Assembly (NCBI GenBank): GCA_964547415.1
Contig: CAZJNX010000004.1
Location: forward strand, 1-49,331
Direction: 5' to 3'
Source: CAZJNX01 sp964547415
GTDB taxonomy: Bacteria; Pseudomonadota; Alphaproteobacteria; Rhizobiales; Amorphaceae
Length of the DNA stretch: 49,331 bases
Shown here: one piece after another, positions 17,452 through 26,924 of the stretch
How positions within the stretch are numbered: the stretch's first letter is position 1
Layout of the letters: each line of letters starts with the position of its first letter
Translations under genes and position numbers: made by a program
Notes under the pieces: generated by a model
The model's database searches: none
What the model saw: only the letters and a program-made list of their open reading frames with translations
Told to the model about the DNA's origin: nothing

Positions 17452-18540
17452 ATGGACGAGCAACGCAAGGGGCGGCTGGCCCGGGCCGCCGGCATCGCAC
17501 TCCTGGCGATGGCGCTTCCCCCGCCCGCGCTGGCCGACGGCTGGACCCTCTACGACGAGGGGACCGCCTTCCGCGTGCCTTTTCGCGCCTCGCCGGCCGA
17601 GGAGGGCGACAGCTTCCGCTTCGACGTGTCGATCAACGGCGGAACCACGCGTTCCCTCCTCATGGACACGGGCTCGACCGGCATCATCGTGGACGCCGAC
17701 ACCATCCCCGACAGGCCGGCGAGCGCGGGCCGCGGGTGGGTCTTCTACAACTCCTCCGGTCTCCTCGCCCGCGGCGACCTCACCCGCGTGCCCGTCACCT
17801 TCGTCGACGGGACGGACGCCGACGGCAACCCGGCGACGGTGACGGCGACGGTCGACGTCCTCGCCGTCACCGACAAGCACTGCCTCGGTGTCGGGGCCAA
17901 CAGCGACGACTGCGACGAGGACAACCCGATCGCCATGATGGGCGTCGGCTTCGACCGCAACACCCTCGGCTTCGGCGAGGTGGATCCGAAGGCCCCGGAC
18001 ATCGTCTCCACGCTCGACGGCGCGCCTGCGACGCCCCAGACCATGAACCCGCTCGTCAACCTCGACGCCATGGCCGCCGGCACCGCCCACCGCGGCTTCA
18101 TCGTCACCCGCGACGGTCTGGTCCTCGGTCTCGACGCCGACGACACGGCGGGCTTTTCCTTCGGCAAGCTCGTCGCGAGCGGCGACGTGACGGCGGGGGC
18201 GGCGAACGACTGGGACGCGGCCACCATGGGGCTTTCGGTCGGCGCCGGGTCCGCTCCGGCGGCGGGCGTCCTCCTCGCCGACACGGGCTTCCGGGACGCC
18301 TTCGTCCACGTCCCGGGCCGGCCGACCTCGGGGCGCGTCGACGACGGCGAGCGCATCACGGTGGAGCTCCTGCGGGTGGGCGATGCCCTCAGCTACGCCT
18401 TCGACGTCGGGGACGCAGACAATCCCCAGACCCCGACCCGCGTCACATGGGTGAGCCGGCGCACGGACGACGCCTACATCAACACCGGAATCAACTTCTA
18501 CGACGGCTTCGACTACCTGTTCGACGCCGAGAACGGCTAA
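17452..18540 (+). CDS. Secreted aspartic-protease-like passenger of a split autotransporter
   Basis: 362 residues to an in-frame TAA at 18538-18540. Signal peptide (LLAMALPPPALA-DG). First catalytic-type motif LLMDTGSTGIIV at about residues 69-80 and a second, VLLADTGF, at about 273-280: the two DTG motifs of a bilobal pepsin-like enzyme. The spacing and the -GxxGIG--like MMGVGFDRN segment between them also fit. Immediately after the TAA the same frame continues LGLRPN, which would be the end of the protease fold, then the autotransporter part. As it stands the product would be a secreted protein lacking its barrel and last strand. ATG 17452 is preceded by GGAGGGCG. Confidence 0.85.
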   Translation: MDEQRKGRLARAAGIALLAMALPPPALADGWTLYDEGTAFRVPFRASPAEEGDSFRFDVSINGGTTRSLLMDTGSTGIIVDADTIPDRPASAGRGWVFYNSSGLLARGDLTRVPVTFVDGTDADGNPATVTATVDVLAVTDKHCLGVGANSDDCDEDNPIAMMGVGFDRNTLGFGEVDPKAPDIVSTLDGAPATPQTMNPLVNLDAMAAGTAHRGFIVTRDGLVLGLDADDTAGFSFGKLVASGDVTAGAANDWDAATMGLSVGAGSAPAAGVLLADTGFRDAFVHVPGRPTSGRVDDGERITVELLRVGDALSYAFDVGDADNPQTPTRVTWVSRRTDDAYINTGINFYDGFDYLFDAENG

Positions 18541-20427
18541 CTCGGCCTCCGCCCCAACGCCGACCGCGAGACCATCGTCTTCCGCCCGATCGTCGGCACC
18601 ACCGGCCCGGTCACCTATGCGGACGGCTTCTCGAGCGCCTTCGAGACGCGGCTTTCCGGCGCCTCGACCTGGTCCTCGCCGGGCACGGCCACCTTCTCCG
18701 GCCCGATCGGCGGCGACGGCAGCCTGGCCATCGCGGGGGGCACCATCGTGCTCGCGGGCAGCGTCGACCACACGGGCGGCACCACCGTCGAGGACGGCAC
18801 GCTCGCCGTCGACGGCACGCTCACGGGCGACGTCTCGGTTCTTCCGGCCGGCACCCTCGGGGTGGGCGGCACGGTCGCCGGGTCGGTCGACGTCGCGGGG
18901 CGGGTCGCGGGAGGCGGCACCGTGACGGGCGCCATCACCGTGCGCGACGGCGGCTCCATCGCGCCCGGCAACTCGGTCGGGACGATCGCGGTCGGCGGCG
19001 ACTTCCGGTTCGGCCCCGGCGCCCGCCACGAGGTGGAGGTGACGGCGGACGGGGTCGCCGACCGCGTCGAGGTCGCCGGCGCCGCGCGGATCGACGGCGG
19101 CACGCTCGTCGTCATCGCCGATCCCGCCTACGTCCCGCGCCTCGGCGAGAGGCTCGCCTTCCTCTCCGCCGACGGGGGGATCACCGGCCGCCACGCGGCG
19201 CTCGAGGGAAGCCTCTTCGACGGCACGCGCCATCCCTTCCTCGCGACCGGCCTCGACCACGACGGGGGGACCGCGTCGCTCCTCGTCGAGCGCAGCGCCC
19301 TGTCGTTCGCCGCCGCGGGCGCCACGGGCAACCAGCGCGCGGTCGGCCGCGCCCTCGACGGCCTCGCGCCCGACGCGGCGCCCGTCGCGCCGCTGCTCGG
19401 GGAGAGCCTCGCGGGCTACCGGCGGGCGGCCGACAGCCTCTCGGGCGAGATCCACGCCTCCGTCCGCTCCGCCCTCGTCGTCGGGGCGCGGCCCGTGCGC
19501 TCGGCCGTCGCCGACCGCGTGGAGGCGGCCTTCGGGCTGTTCGACGGGGAGGCGGCCGGGGCGGCGCCCGGGCCGCCGTCGCGCCGCCTCTCCGGCATCG
19601 ACGGGGCGGTCTGGGCGAGCGCGACCGGCCTGTCGGCGACCCTCGACGGCACGGGCGAGGCGAGCGACCTCTCCCTCGCCCTCGGCGGCTTCCTCGCGGG
19701 CCTCGACGTCGCGCTCGGGCCGTCCGGCCGGGTGGGCCTTGCGGCCGGCTACCAGCGCAACGCGTTCGACGGGGAGGGTGCGGCCGGGTCGGGCGATGTG
19801 GACAGCTTCGTGCTGGCGGCCTACGGCGGGCTGCGGGCCGGCCTCCTGACCGCCATGGCGGGCGGCACGGTCGCCTTTTCGGACGTGTCGACGGAGCGGA
19901 CCGCCCTTTCCGGCACCGCCGGCGCCGAACGCCTCTCGGCCGCCTACCACGCGACCACGGCCCAGCTCTTCGGCAGGGCGAGCGTGCGCCTGCCGGTGGC
20001 GCCGGCCGAGGTCGCCCCGTTCGCCGAGGCCGCCCTCGTCCACGTCGACACCGGCAGCCTCGCCGAGACGGGCGGGGCGGCGGCCCTCGCGAGCGAGGGG
20101 GAGAGCGGGGCGAACGTCCTCACCGTCCTGGGCGTGGACGTGGGCCGCACGTTCGCCGTCGGCGGCGCCCTCGTCCGGCCGTTCGCGCGGGCGGGCTGGG
20201 AGCACGCCTTCGGCGAGGTCGTGCCGGAGGCCGAGCTGTCGTTCCGGGCCGGCGGCGATCCGTTCGCCGTCGCCGGCACCCCGATCGCGCGGGATGCGGC
20301 CGTGCTCGGGGCGGGTCTCGAGATCGCCCCGACCGGCGCGTTCGCCCTGTCGGTCCGCTACGACGGCCGCATCGGCGGCGGGACGAGCGAGCACGCCGGC
20401 TCGGGCCGCCTGTCGATCGCCTTCTAG
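18541..20427 (+). pseudogene. Autotransporter linker and outer-membrane barrel, in frame with the upstream protease
   Basis: In the same frame as the protease but beyond its TAA. The first part contains beta-helix style repeats (SGPIGGDGSLAIAGG, HTGGTTVEDGTLAVDGTL, APGNSVGTIAVGGDF), the well-known linker of autotransporters. From about 19600 to the end is a PF03797-type barrel with alternating residues and a C-terminal Phe (GRLSIAF), the outer-membrane assembly signal. The reading frame from 18541 to 20427 is otherwise intact, with no frameshift, so a single base change accounts for the split. An ATG at 18748 exists but would give no signal peptide. Confidence 0.85.
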
Positions 20428-20567
20428 CCGGCCCCGCCCCGGCCGCCCGGCCGAAAATGACGTTTCGGGCCTCGGAGATGTCGGTGCGCGACGATCGGGT
20501 TCGGCCGTGGCGGGCGACCATTGCGGCAGATGAGCGGAAGGGCCGCCGCAAGCCGAAGAGGTCAGCC

Positions 20568-21968
20568 ATGGAAGCGATCACGGAGAAGCCGATCCCGCTG
20601 CCGATCGACGGGATCCCCGAAGGCCTGCCGGCAAGCGCCGCGTCCGCCGCGCCCGCCGCCGCGGCGCATCAGGTCCGCAGCGTCGACCAGTCGGACCGGC
20701 GGGTCCCGATCAACCTGCGCCAGAGCGGACCGACGCCGGTCGAGATGCTGATCTCGACGCGGGTGCGCAAGTCGCCCTTCTGGCACCTGTCCCACGCCGC
20801 GGGCTGCTGGCGGGCGACGGTCTACAACCGCATGTACCACCCGCGCGGCTACGTGCGGCCGGAGGACGGCGGCGCGATGGTCGAGTACGACGCGCTCGTC
20901 AACCGCGTGACCATGTGGAACGTGGCGGTGGAGCGGCAGATCCGCGTCAAGGGGCCGGACGCGGAAGCGTTCGTGAACCACGTCATCACCCGCGACGCCT
21001 CCCGCATCCGTCCGATGAACGGCAAGTACGTCATCCTGTGCAACGAGGACGGCGGGATCCTGAACGATCCGGTGCTCCTGCGCATCGCCGAGGACGAGTT
21101 CTGGTTCTCCATCTCCGACAGCGACCTCGAGCTCTGGCTGCGCGGGGTGCGCCTCGGCACCGGCCACGACGTGTCGATCGGGGAGATCGACGTGGCGCCG
21201 GTCCAGATCCAGGGGCCGCTCTCCGAGGCGCTGATGGCGGACCTCGTGGGCGAGGCGATCCGCGAGGTGCCTTACTACGGCCTGATGCGCGCGCGGGTCG
21301 GCGGGTGCGACGTGGTCATCTCCCGCACCGGCTTCAGCGGCGAGAAGGGCTACGAGATCTACCTCCTCGACGCGACGCTCAACGCCGAGGCCATGTGGAA
21401 CGCGGTGCTGGAGGCGGGCGAGGCCCACGGCCTCATGGTGATCGCGCCCGCCCACCACCGGCGGATCGCGGCCGGCATCCTGTCGTGGGGCCAGGACATG
21501 GACGCGGAGACGCTGCCCTTCCAGTGCAACCTCGGCTACCAGGTGCCGCGCCACAAGACGGCGGACTACATCGGCCGGGCGAAGCTGGAGGCGGTGCGCG
21601 CGGCGGTGGAGGCGGGCCGCCCGCCCTACCGCAACACCCTCGTGGGCCTCGCCTTCGCGGGGGCGCCCGTCACCGACTACGCGAGCGACTTCTGGCTGAT
21701 CTCCGGCGCGGCCGGTGGCGATCCGGTGGGCTACGTCACCTCGCCGTGGTTCTCGCCCGAGCTCGGCATGAACATCGCCCTCGGCTACGTGCCCGTGGGC
21801 ATGGACGCCCTCGGCACCCGCTGTCGCGTCCACCTGCCGGACGCCTACGCGGGCGACCACCCGGGCGGGATCGTCCCGGCGGAGGTGGTGGAGGTGCCCT
21901 TCCGGCCCTCGGCCTGCCCCAACGCCCGCGAGCTCGCCCGGCGGGACGGGCGGGACTGCGCCTACTGA
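20568..21968 (+). CDS. DmdA/GcvT-like tetrahydrofolate-dependent demethylase
   Basis: 466 residues. Members move a methyl group from a methylated S, N or O compound to tetrahydrofolate. The first about 60 residues are Ala/Pro-rich; the conserved body starts near SPFWHLSHAAGCWRATVYNR. DmdA-like features: NRVTMWNVAVERQIRVKGPD, CNEDGGILNDPVLLRIAEDE, FWFSISDSDLELW and ISRTGFSGEKGYEIYL. The residues around VERQ and the ISDSD run follow DMSP demethylase more than glycine-cleavage T protein, but LigM-type O-demethylases are about this length too. A MetF-like reductase follows 64 bases later and would process the methyl- or methylene-folate. Substrate not shown. Confidence 0.87.
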   Translation: MEAITEKPIPLPIDGIPEGLPASAASAAPAAAAHQVRSVDQSDRRVPINLRQSGPTPVEMLISTRVRKSPFWHLSHAAGCWRATVYNRMYHPRGYVRPEDGGAMVEYDALVNRVTMWNVAVERQIRVKGPDAEAFVNHVITRDASRIRPMNGKYVILCNEDGGILNDPVLLRIAEDEFWFSISDSDLELWLRGVRLGTGHDVSIGEIDVAPVQIQGPLSEALMADLVGEAIREVPYYGLMRARVGGCDVVISRTGFSGEKGYEIYLLDATLNAEAMWNAVLEAGEAHGLMVIAPAHHRRIAAGILSWGQDMDAETLPFQCNLGYQVPRHKTADYIGRAKLEAVRAAVEAGRPPYRNTLVGLAFAGAPVTDYASDFWLISGAAGGDPVGYVTSPWFSPELGMNIALGYVPVGMDALGTRCRVHLPDAYAGDHPGGIVPAEVVEVPFRPSACPNARELARRDGRDCAY

Positions 21969-22032
21969 GGACGGCCGACCGTGGCCGGGGCGCCCGCCGC
22001 GGCGCCCCGCGCCCGACCGAGGGAGGACGGCC

Positions 22033-22938
22033 ATGGGGATCGCCGCGCGCCGGGCGCCGTCCGGCGAGGAGGACGCGCGCCGCGCCGAAGCGGCCGCGCT
22101 CGCGGCAGGCGCCTCGGTGGAGGCCCGCCCGCAGGACGTGATGCGCCTCGCCCAGGTGGCGCCGGACCTTACGGTCGGCACCACCGTCTTCGTTCCCTTC
22201 CTGCCGGGCGGCAGCTTCGCGGGGATCCTGGAGGCCGTGCGCCGCCTCTCCGCGGCGGGAATGGGCCCCGTGCCCCATGTCCCGGCGCGGCGCGTCGGGA
22301 GCGCGGGCGAGCTCGCCTACGTGCTCGGGGCGGCGGCGGACGGCGGGGCGCGATCCGTCCTTTTCGTGGCGGGGGACTTGAAGACGCCCGCCGGTCCCTT
22401 CCCGGACACCCTCGCCGTCCTCGAGAGCGGGATCGTGGAGCGGTCGGGCATCGCCTCGGTCGGTTTCGCCGGCCATCCCGAGGGGCTCGCCGCCGCGGGT
22501 CCGGGCGCACTCGACCGGGCGCTCTCGGACAAGCGCGCGTGGGCGGAGCGGACGGGGACGGAGATCTTCCTCGTCACCCAGTTCGCCTTCGAGGCGGGCC
22601 CCGTCCTCGACTGGCTGGCGGGCCTCGAGGCGGCCGGGCACCGCCTTCCCGTGCGGGTTGGGATCCCGGGGCCGGCGAGCGTGCGCACGCTCCTGTCCTT
22701 CGCGCTCGCCTGCGGGGTCGGCTCCTCGGCCCGGGCGCTCGCCGGGCGGCCGGGGATGGCCCGCCTCGCCGGCCGGTGGACGCCCGACGCCATGGTGGAG
22801 GAGATCGCCGCCTACCGGGCGGAGCGGCCGGAGGGGCCGGTCGCGGGCATCCGCCTCTTCCCCTTCGGCGGCCTTGCCCGCACCCTCGACTGGCTGCGGG
22901 AGAGGGCCGCCTCCCCTCCCCCCTCCGCCAGCGCCTGA
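22033..22938 (+). CDS. Methylenetetrahydrofolate reductase-family protein (short MetF-like)
   Basis: 301 residues, TIM-barrel pattern of the MetF family: TVFVPFLPGGSFAGIL, MGPVPHVPARRVGS, VLFVAGDLKTPAGPFPDTL, SVGFAGHPEG, FLVTQFAFEAGPVLDWL and VRVGIPGPASVRTLLSFA. The canonical ENGD-type N-terminal region is degenerate, as in the versions that accompany folate-dependent demethylases. Downstream of the DmdA-like gene, same strand, with GGGAGGACGG as ribosome site. Likely oxidises methyl-THF formed by the demethylase (inference). Confidence 0.85.
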   Translation: MGIAARRAPSGEEDARRAEAAALAAGASVEARPQDVMRLAQVAPDLTVGTTVFVPFLPGGSFAGILEAVRRLSAAGMGPVPHVPARRVGSAGELAYVLGAAADGGARSVLFVAGDLKTPAGPFPDTLAVLESGIVERSGIASVGFAGHPEGLAAAGPGALDRALSDKRAWAERTGTEIFLVTQFAFEAGPVLDWLAGLEAAGHRLPVRVGIPGPASVRTLLSFALACGVGSSARALAGRPGMARLAGRWTPDAMVEEIAAYRAERPEGPVAGIRLFPFGGLARTLDWLRERAASPPPSASA

Positions 22939-23056
22939 CAGGCTTTGCACCACGGCCCGCGGGCCCGCCCGCTGGTCGTCAAGCCGCGCGCGCGGTGCTA
23001 AGGACGCCGCGAGGACCGGCGGGCACGATCCGGCGGCGAAGGAACGGGGGAGAGGC

Positions 23057-24190
23057 GTGGACCGGTTCGTCGCCTGGGTTAGCTCGCTGACGGTCGGGCA
23101 GACGGTGATCGCGGCGGTCGTGGTCATCGCCCTCCTCGTCGCCGTGCTGATCGTCCTGACGTCGCTCGTCGTCCCGTTGCGCTTCGCCGCCCTCGGGTGG
23201 GTGCTCGCGGTCGCCGCCGCCGTCGGCCTCGTCCTGTTCATGCCCGTCGACACGGCCGGCCTCGGCGCGCGGCCCGACCCCGCGGCGGACTACGAGGCGG
23301 CCCTCGCCATGTTCGAGGAGAAGATCCGCCCGAGCCCGGAGCCCCTCAACCCCCTGTGCGAGCCCGAGCTCCTCACCCACGGCGGGCCGACGGACACTGT
23401 CGTCGTGCTCATCCACGGCGTGTCGAGCTGTCCGCGCGCGTTCGTGGACTTCGCCCCCCTCCTCCACGAGCGCGGCCACACCGTCATGACCGTGCGCATG
23501 CCCGAGAACGGCTACGCGGACCGGGCCACCGACGCCCTCCGGAACCTCACGGCGGAAAAGCTCGCAGCGGCGGCCGACGCGGCGGTCGACGTCGCGGCGG
23601 GCCTCGGCGAGGAGGTGGTGGTGCTCGGCATCTCGGCCGGCGGGACGATGGCGGCCTGGGCCGGGCAGAACCGGCCGGAGGTGGACCGAACGGTCCTCGT
23701 CGCCCCCTTCCTCGGCCTCAGCAGCTTCGGGGTGGAGCTCAACAAGGCGATCATGCGGGCGACGCTGCTGCTCCCCCACATCTCCATCTGGAAGGACCCT
23801 GTCCGGCGCGACCGGCACGAGGGCATGCCCCACGCCTACCAGCGCCAGTCGAGCCGGGCGACGGGGGAGATCATGCGCCTCGGCCTCGCCACCTACCGCC
23901 AGGCGCGGGACGCGCCGGCCGGCACGAAGGAGGTCGCCGTGATCGTGAACGACGCGGACACGGCGGTGGACAACGACGTCACCCGCGCCTTCCTCCAGGC
24001 CTGGCTCGACCAGGGCGTACCCATGGTGGGCTACGTCTTCGAGGCGAGCCACGGCCTCGGCCACGAGCTGATCGACCCGATGGAGCCCGGCGCCGACCCG
24101 TCGCTCACCCATCCCGTCATCGTGGAGATGATCGAGGGCGGGGCGCCGGAAGGCTCCGTCTCCAGCGTCGGCGGGATCACCGCGAACTGA
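23057..24190 (+). CDS. Membrane-anchored alpha/beta hydrolase
   Basis: 377 residues from GTG 23057. Two membrane segments at residues about 12-58, then a soluble hydrolase domain. Oxyanion loop LIHGVSSCPRAF, nucleophile elbow LGISAGGTMAAW (GxSxG), acid in VIVNDADTAVDN and catalytic His in ASHGLGHELI. Resembles serine carboxylesterase/monoacylglycerol lipase-like proteins. The start has AGAGGC only, a weak ribosome site. Its end overlaps the end of the converging PF10081-type gene by 14 bases. Confidence 0.85.
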   Translation: MDRFVAWVSSLTVGQTVIAAVVVIALLVAVLIVLTSLVVPLRFAALGWVLAVAAAVGLVLFMPVDTAGLGARPDPAADYEAALAMFEEKIRPSPEPLNPLCEPELLTHGGPTDTVVVLIHGVSSCPRAFVDFAPLLHERGHTVMTVRMPENGYADRATDALRNLTAEKLAAAADAAVDVAAGLGEEVVVLGISAGGTMAAWAGQNRPEVDRTVLVAPFLGLSSFGVELNKAIMRATLLLPHISIWKDPVRRDRHEGMPHAYQRQSSRATGEIMRLGLATYRQARDAPAGTKEVAVIVNDADTAVDNDVTRAFLQAWLDQGVPMVGYVFEASHGLGHELIDPMEPGADPSLTHPVIVEMIEGGAPEGSVSSVGGITAN

Positions 24191-25856
24191 AGAGCGCCTT
24201 CAGCCGCGCCACGTCCTCCTCCGTCGCGTCCGGCTCGGTGAGCGCCGCCCAGGCCTCGATGTAGCTTTCCGGCGCGTACTGGTGGCCGTGGCCGTAGGGC
24301 ACGTTGGTGGAGACGGCCATGTCCGCCGCCACCTGGAGGGCGCTCACCACCGGATACCAGGTGACGGCGGGCGACACGTCCGGACCCCGCGGGTCCCGCA
24401 GCCAGTCCGGGCGGCGCCAGAACAGGTCCTCGGAGAAGAAAACGATCGGGTCGCTGCTGTTCTGCAGGTACACGATCCGCATGGGGCCCCAGACGGCGCC
24501 CGGGAGGTCGAGCCCGCCCTCGGCATTCATGAAGCGCACGAACGAGCCGTCCTCGAAGACCGGCAGCCAGGCGGGCGAGCCCGGGTTGCGCTCGCGCGTC
24601 ACCGAGGCGTGGATGGGGCTCGGGAACGGCGGTCCGCTCCACAACGCGCCCTGGAAGGGATCGCCGATCACCTCGTGGAGGCGCACCGACCGCTCCGAAC
24701 TCAGCGCCCCGAGGCTGAGGCCCTGCAGGTAGAGCCGCGGGCGGTCGTCCCGGGGCAGCGCCGTCCAGCGCCCGTAGACCGCGCGCATCAGGGCCCGCCC
24801 CGTCTCCGCCCCGTAGCCCGGCTCGAAAAGGAGCGAGAACGGGCTCTGCAGGTACGAGTACTGCATGGCGACCGTCGCGACGTCCCCCCGGTGGAGGTAC
24901 TCGAGCGGTCCGATCGCCCCCTCCTCCAGGAAGCCCGTCCCGGTCGGCACCGCCACCACCAGCACGGACCGGTCGAACGCGCCGACCCGCTCCATCTCGG
25001 CGAGGGCGAGGGCGGCGCGGGCCTCGGCCGAGGGCTCCGAGGCGAGCCCCACGTAGACGCGGACGGGCTCCATCGCCTCCCCGTTCCAGAAGACGGCGAT
25101 ATCCTGCCGCGAGGGCGCCTCGCTCACGAAGGTGCGGCCCGCGCGGCCGAGGTCCCGCCACGCGACGAGGGAGCTGGCGCTGCCGGACTTCCGGGGATCG
25201 TCGGGCGGGGCTTCGCCGGGCTCTATGAGGGAGTCGAGGCGGGCGTAGGAGGCGTCGACGACGCGCATGCCGTAGCGCACCAGCACCCCGTCGACGATGG
25301 TGGCGTAGACGAGGAACGCGACTAGGAGGCCGACCGCGATCGCGACCCGCTCGGGGATCACGGACGTCGTCCGCCGGGAAACGCCGCGCACGATGCGCCG
25401 GAACAGCCAGGCGACCAAGATCAGGACCGCGGCGACGGCGAGCGCGATCCCGGTGACGAGGAGGGGCCGGGTGGTCTCGAGTGGCGGCAGGTCCATCAGC
25501 GTGCGGATCGAGTTCTGCCAGTCGTTCGCCCGGGAGAGGGCGTAGACCGCGACGGCGAGCCCGAGCGCCGTGGCGAGGGCCGACCACCAGCGGCGCAGGC
25601 GCCGGCTCATGGACGGCAGCCCCAGCCAGTGCCAGAGGGCGCGGGTACCGACGGCCGCGCCGTAGCCGACCGCGAACGCCGCCCCGCCCAGGATCCCCTG
25701 CATGGCGGCGCTGCGCGGGATGAGGGACGGGGTGAGGGAGGCCGCGAACAGGAGGAGGCCGAGGAGGAGCCCGCTCCCCGAGACGCGGTCGACGAGCGCC
25801 GCCGCCCGCCCGGGAAGGGTGGTGCGCGCGGGTTCGGTGCCGGCCCGTTGCTGCAT
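24177..25856 (-). CDS. Alpha/beta-hydrolase of the PF10081 group with N-terminal membrane domain
   Basis: 559 residues. The first about 210 residues have five to six membrane helices, beginning SGLLLGLLLFAASLTPSLIPRS, the hallmark start of this family. The C-terminal half is the soluble domain: FVSEAPSRQDI, VYVGLASEPSAEARA, FDRSVLVVAVPTGTGF, YSYLQSPFSLLF, LYLQGLSLGALSSE (nucleophile Ser in GLSLG) and WTALPRDDRP. Family members are uncharacterised membrane hydrolases in actinobacteria and proteobacteria. It converges on the previous hydrolase gene; they are not homologous in layout. Confidence 0.9.
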   Translation of the reverse strand: MQQRAGTEPARTTLPGRAAALVDRVSGSGLLLGLLLFAASLTPSLIPRSAAMQGILGGAAFAVGYGAAVGTRALWHWLGLPSMSRRLRRWWSALATALGLAVAVYALSRANDWQNSIRTLMDLPPLETTRPLLVTGIALAVAAVLILVAWLFRRIVRGVSRRTTSVIPERVAIAVGLLVAFLVYATIVDGVLVRYGMRVVDASYARLDSLIEPGEAPPDDPRKSGSASSLVAWRDLGRAGRTFVSEAPSRQDIAVFWNGEAMEPVRVYVGLASEPSAEARAALALAEMERVGAFDRSVLVVAVPTGTGFLEEGAIGPLEYLHRGDVATVAMQYSYLQSPFSLLFEPGYGAETGRALMRAVYGRWTALPRDDRPRLYLQGLSLGALSSERSVRLHEVIGDPFQGALWSGPPFPSPIHASVTRERNPGSPAWLPVFEDGSFVRFMNAEGGLDLPGAVWGPMRIVYLQNSSDPIVFFSEDLFWRRPDWLRDPRGPDVSPAVTWYPVVSALQVAADMAVSTNVPYGHGHQYAPESYIEAWAALTEPDATEEDVARLKALFSSR

Positions 25857-26049
25857 GGCGCGGGTGATCCTTGCGCTCGTCCGTGCGAGCGGTGCCCGCC
25901 CGGCCCTCCCCTCCCATCGGCCCGATCCCCGCGGCGGGCGCAAGGAAAAATCGCGCGAGCGCGGTGGCGGGCCCGCCGCGGCGGCGACCGGGCGGTCGGC
26001 TGCGGCAAGCGGGGGCCGCCCCGGTGGCGAAGACCCCCGGCAAAGCCGC

Positions 26050-26400
26050 CCGTGCGTCGGGTTCCGGCGGTGGAACGCCGGGCAAAGGCCCGTGCGCGGA
26101 CCGCGCCCGGCGTCGTCCCGAAGGTCCGGCGGAAGGCTTGGTTGAAGGACGGCACGGCGTGGAGGCCGTGCCGCTCCGCGACCTCGGCGATGGGCACCTC
26201 GGCGAGGGCCGGGGCGGCAAGGGGGCGGCGCACGCGCTCGAGGCGGACGGTGCGCCCGTGGGCGGCGACCCCGCCGCTCCCCTCGAACATGGGGTAAAGG
26301 GCGGACCGGGAGATCCCGGCGAGCGCGGCGATGCGCGCCGGGCCGAGCCGTGCCGAGGCGATGGTCTCCTCGATGATCCGCCCTAGCCCGCGCCCGCCCC
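26050..26400 (-). pseudogene. AraC-family regulator, C-terminal HTH remnant
   Basis: About 115 residues of a two-HTH AraC domain: RIAALAGISRSALYPMFE, GGVAAHGRTVRLERVRRPL, IAEVAERHGLHAVPSFNQAF, RRTFGTTPGAVRA. No convincing start or sensor domain upstream, and no stop where the family ends; the frame runs on into the upstream part of the PF10081 gene. I take it as a decayed or truncated gene. If intact by other starts, it could regulate the hydrolase gene next to it. Confidence 0.6.
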
Positions 26401-26834
26401 TGGCCCCGTGTCCGGGCCCGGCCGTGGCTGCCGCGGCTCGTCCCGGCGCCGGTCCGGGTCGCGGTCGCCGCCCCACCTGTGGGGAGCACGCGCCGGCCCG
26501 GCGCGCGGGCGGGCATCGGGTCGGGGAGGTGGCGCCCGCCGCGCTCGCGGACCTTTCGCCCGAGGAACCGACGGTCGCCGTCGCCTGCAACCTGAACAAC
26601 CTGGACGGGCACGTGACGGCGCCGGAAGCGCTCCTGGCGCTCGCCACACGGCTCGGGCGGTCCGGCGATCGTGCGGCCTGGAGGCGGCCGGCTGGCGCTC
26701 GCCGGAAGACGCCGGGCCGGCGAAGCGCTCGGGAAGGCGCCCGCCCGGCGCGCCGCCGCGTCTCGTGGCTTCGGCACGCCGCGGGGGAGCGGCTTGCATC
26801 GGGCGGGCCGGAATGGGAAGGATCGACCGGCGCG
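26401..26834. other. Stretch without a recognised gene, upstream of tRNA-Ser
   Basis: Open frames on both strands have no family pattern. A plus-strand run reading VAVACNLNNLDGHVTAPEAL near 26575 looks protein-like in composition but has no gene structure; it could be a remnant. The promoter of the tRNA should be near the right end, but no clear box stands out. Confidence 0.4.
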
Positions 26835-26924
26835 GGATGGGTGGCCGAGCGGTTGAAGGCACCGGTCTTGAAAACCGGCAAGGGCTCACGCCCTTCGTGG
26901 GTTCGAATCCCACCCCATCCGCCA
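26835..26924 (+). tRNA. tRNA-Ser (UGA anticodon)
   Basis: Acceptor stem GGATGGG pairs with CCCATCC, with encoded CCA at 26922-26924. D-loop start GTGGCCGAGCGGTTGAAGG, anticodon loop CTTGAAA giving UGA, a long variable arm (GGGCTCACGCCC) typical of serine tRNAs, and T-arm GTGGGTTCGAATCCCAC. Its last 15 bases are repeated at 31054-31068, so it is an integration target. Confidence 0.97.
26910..26924. repeat. attL-like site: 3' end of tRNA-Ser
   Basis: CCACCCCATCCGCCA, identical over 15 bases to 31054-31068 in the same orientation. Flanking bases on both sides differ, so the match is bounded. Site-specific recombinases commonly use tRNA 3' ends. Confidence 0.7.

Noticed and set aside
20440..20453. 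Intrinsic terminator after the autotransporter (CGGCC, loop, GGCCG, then AAAA)
   Set aside because: Short stem and no T-run on the coding strand; not convincing enough to list as a feature.
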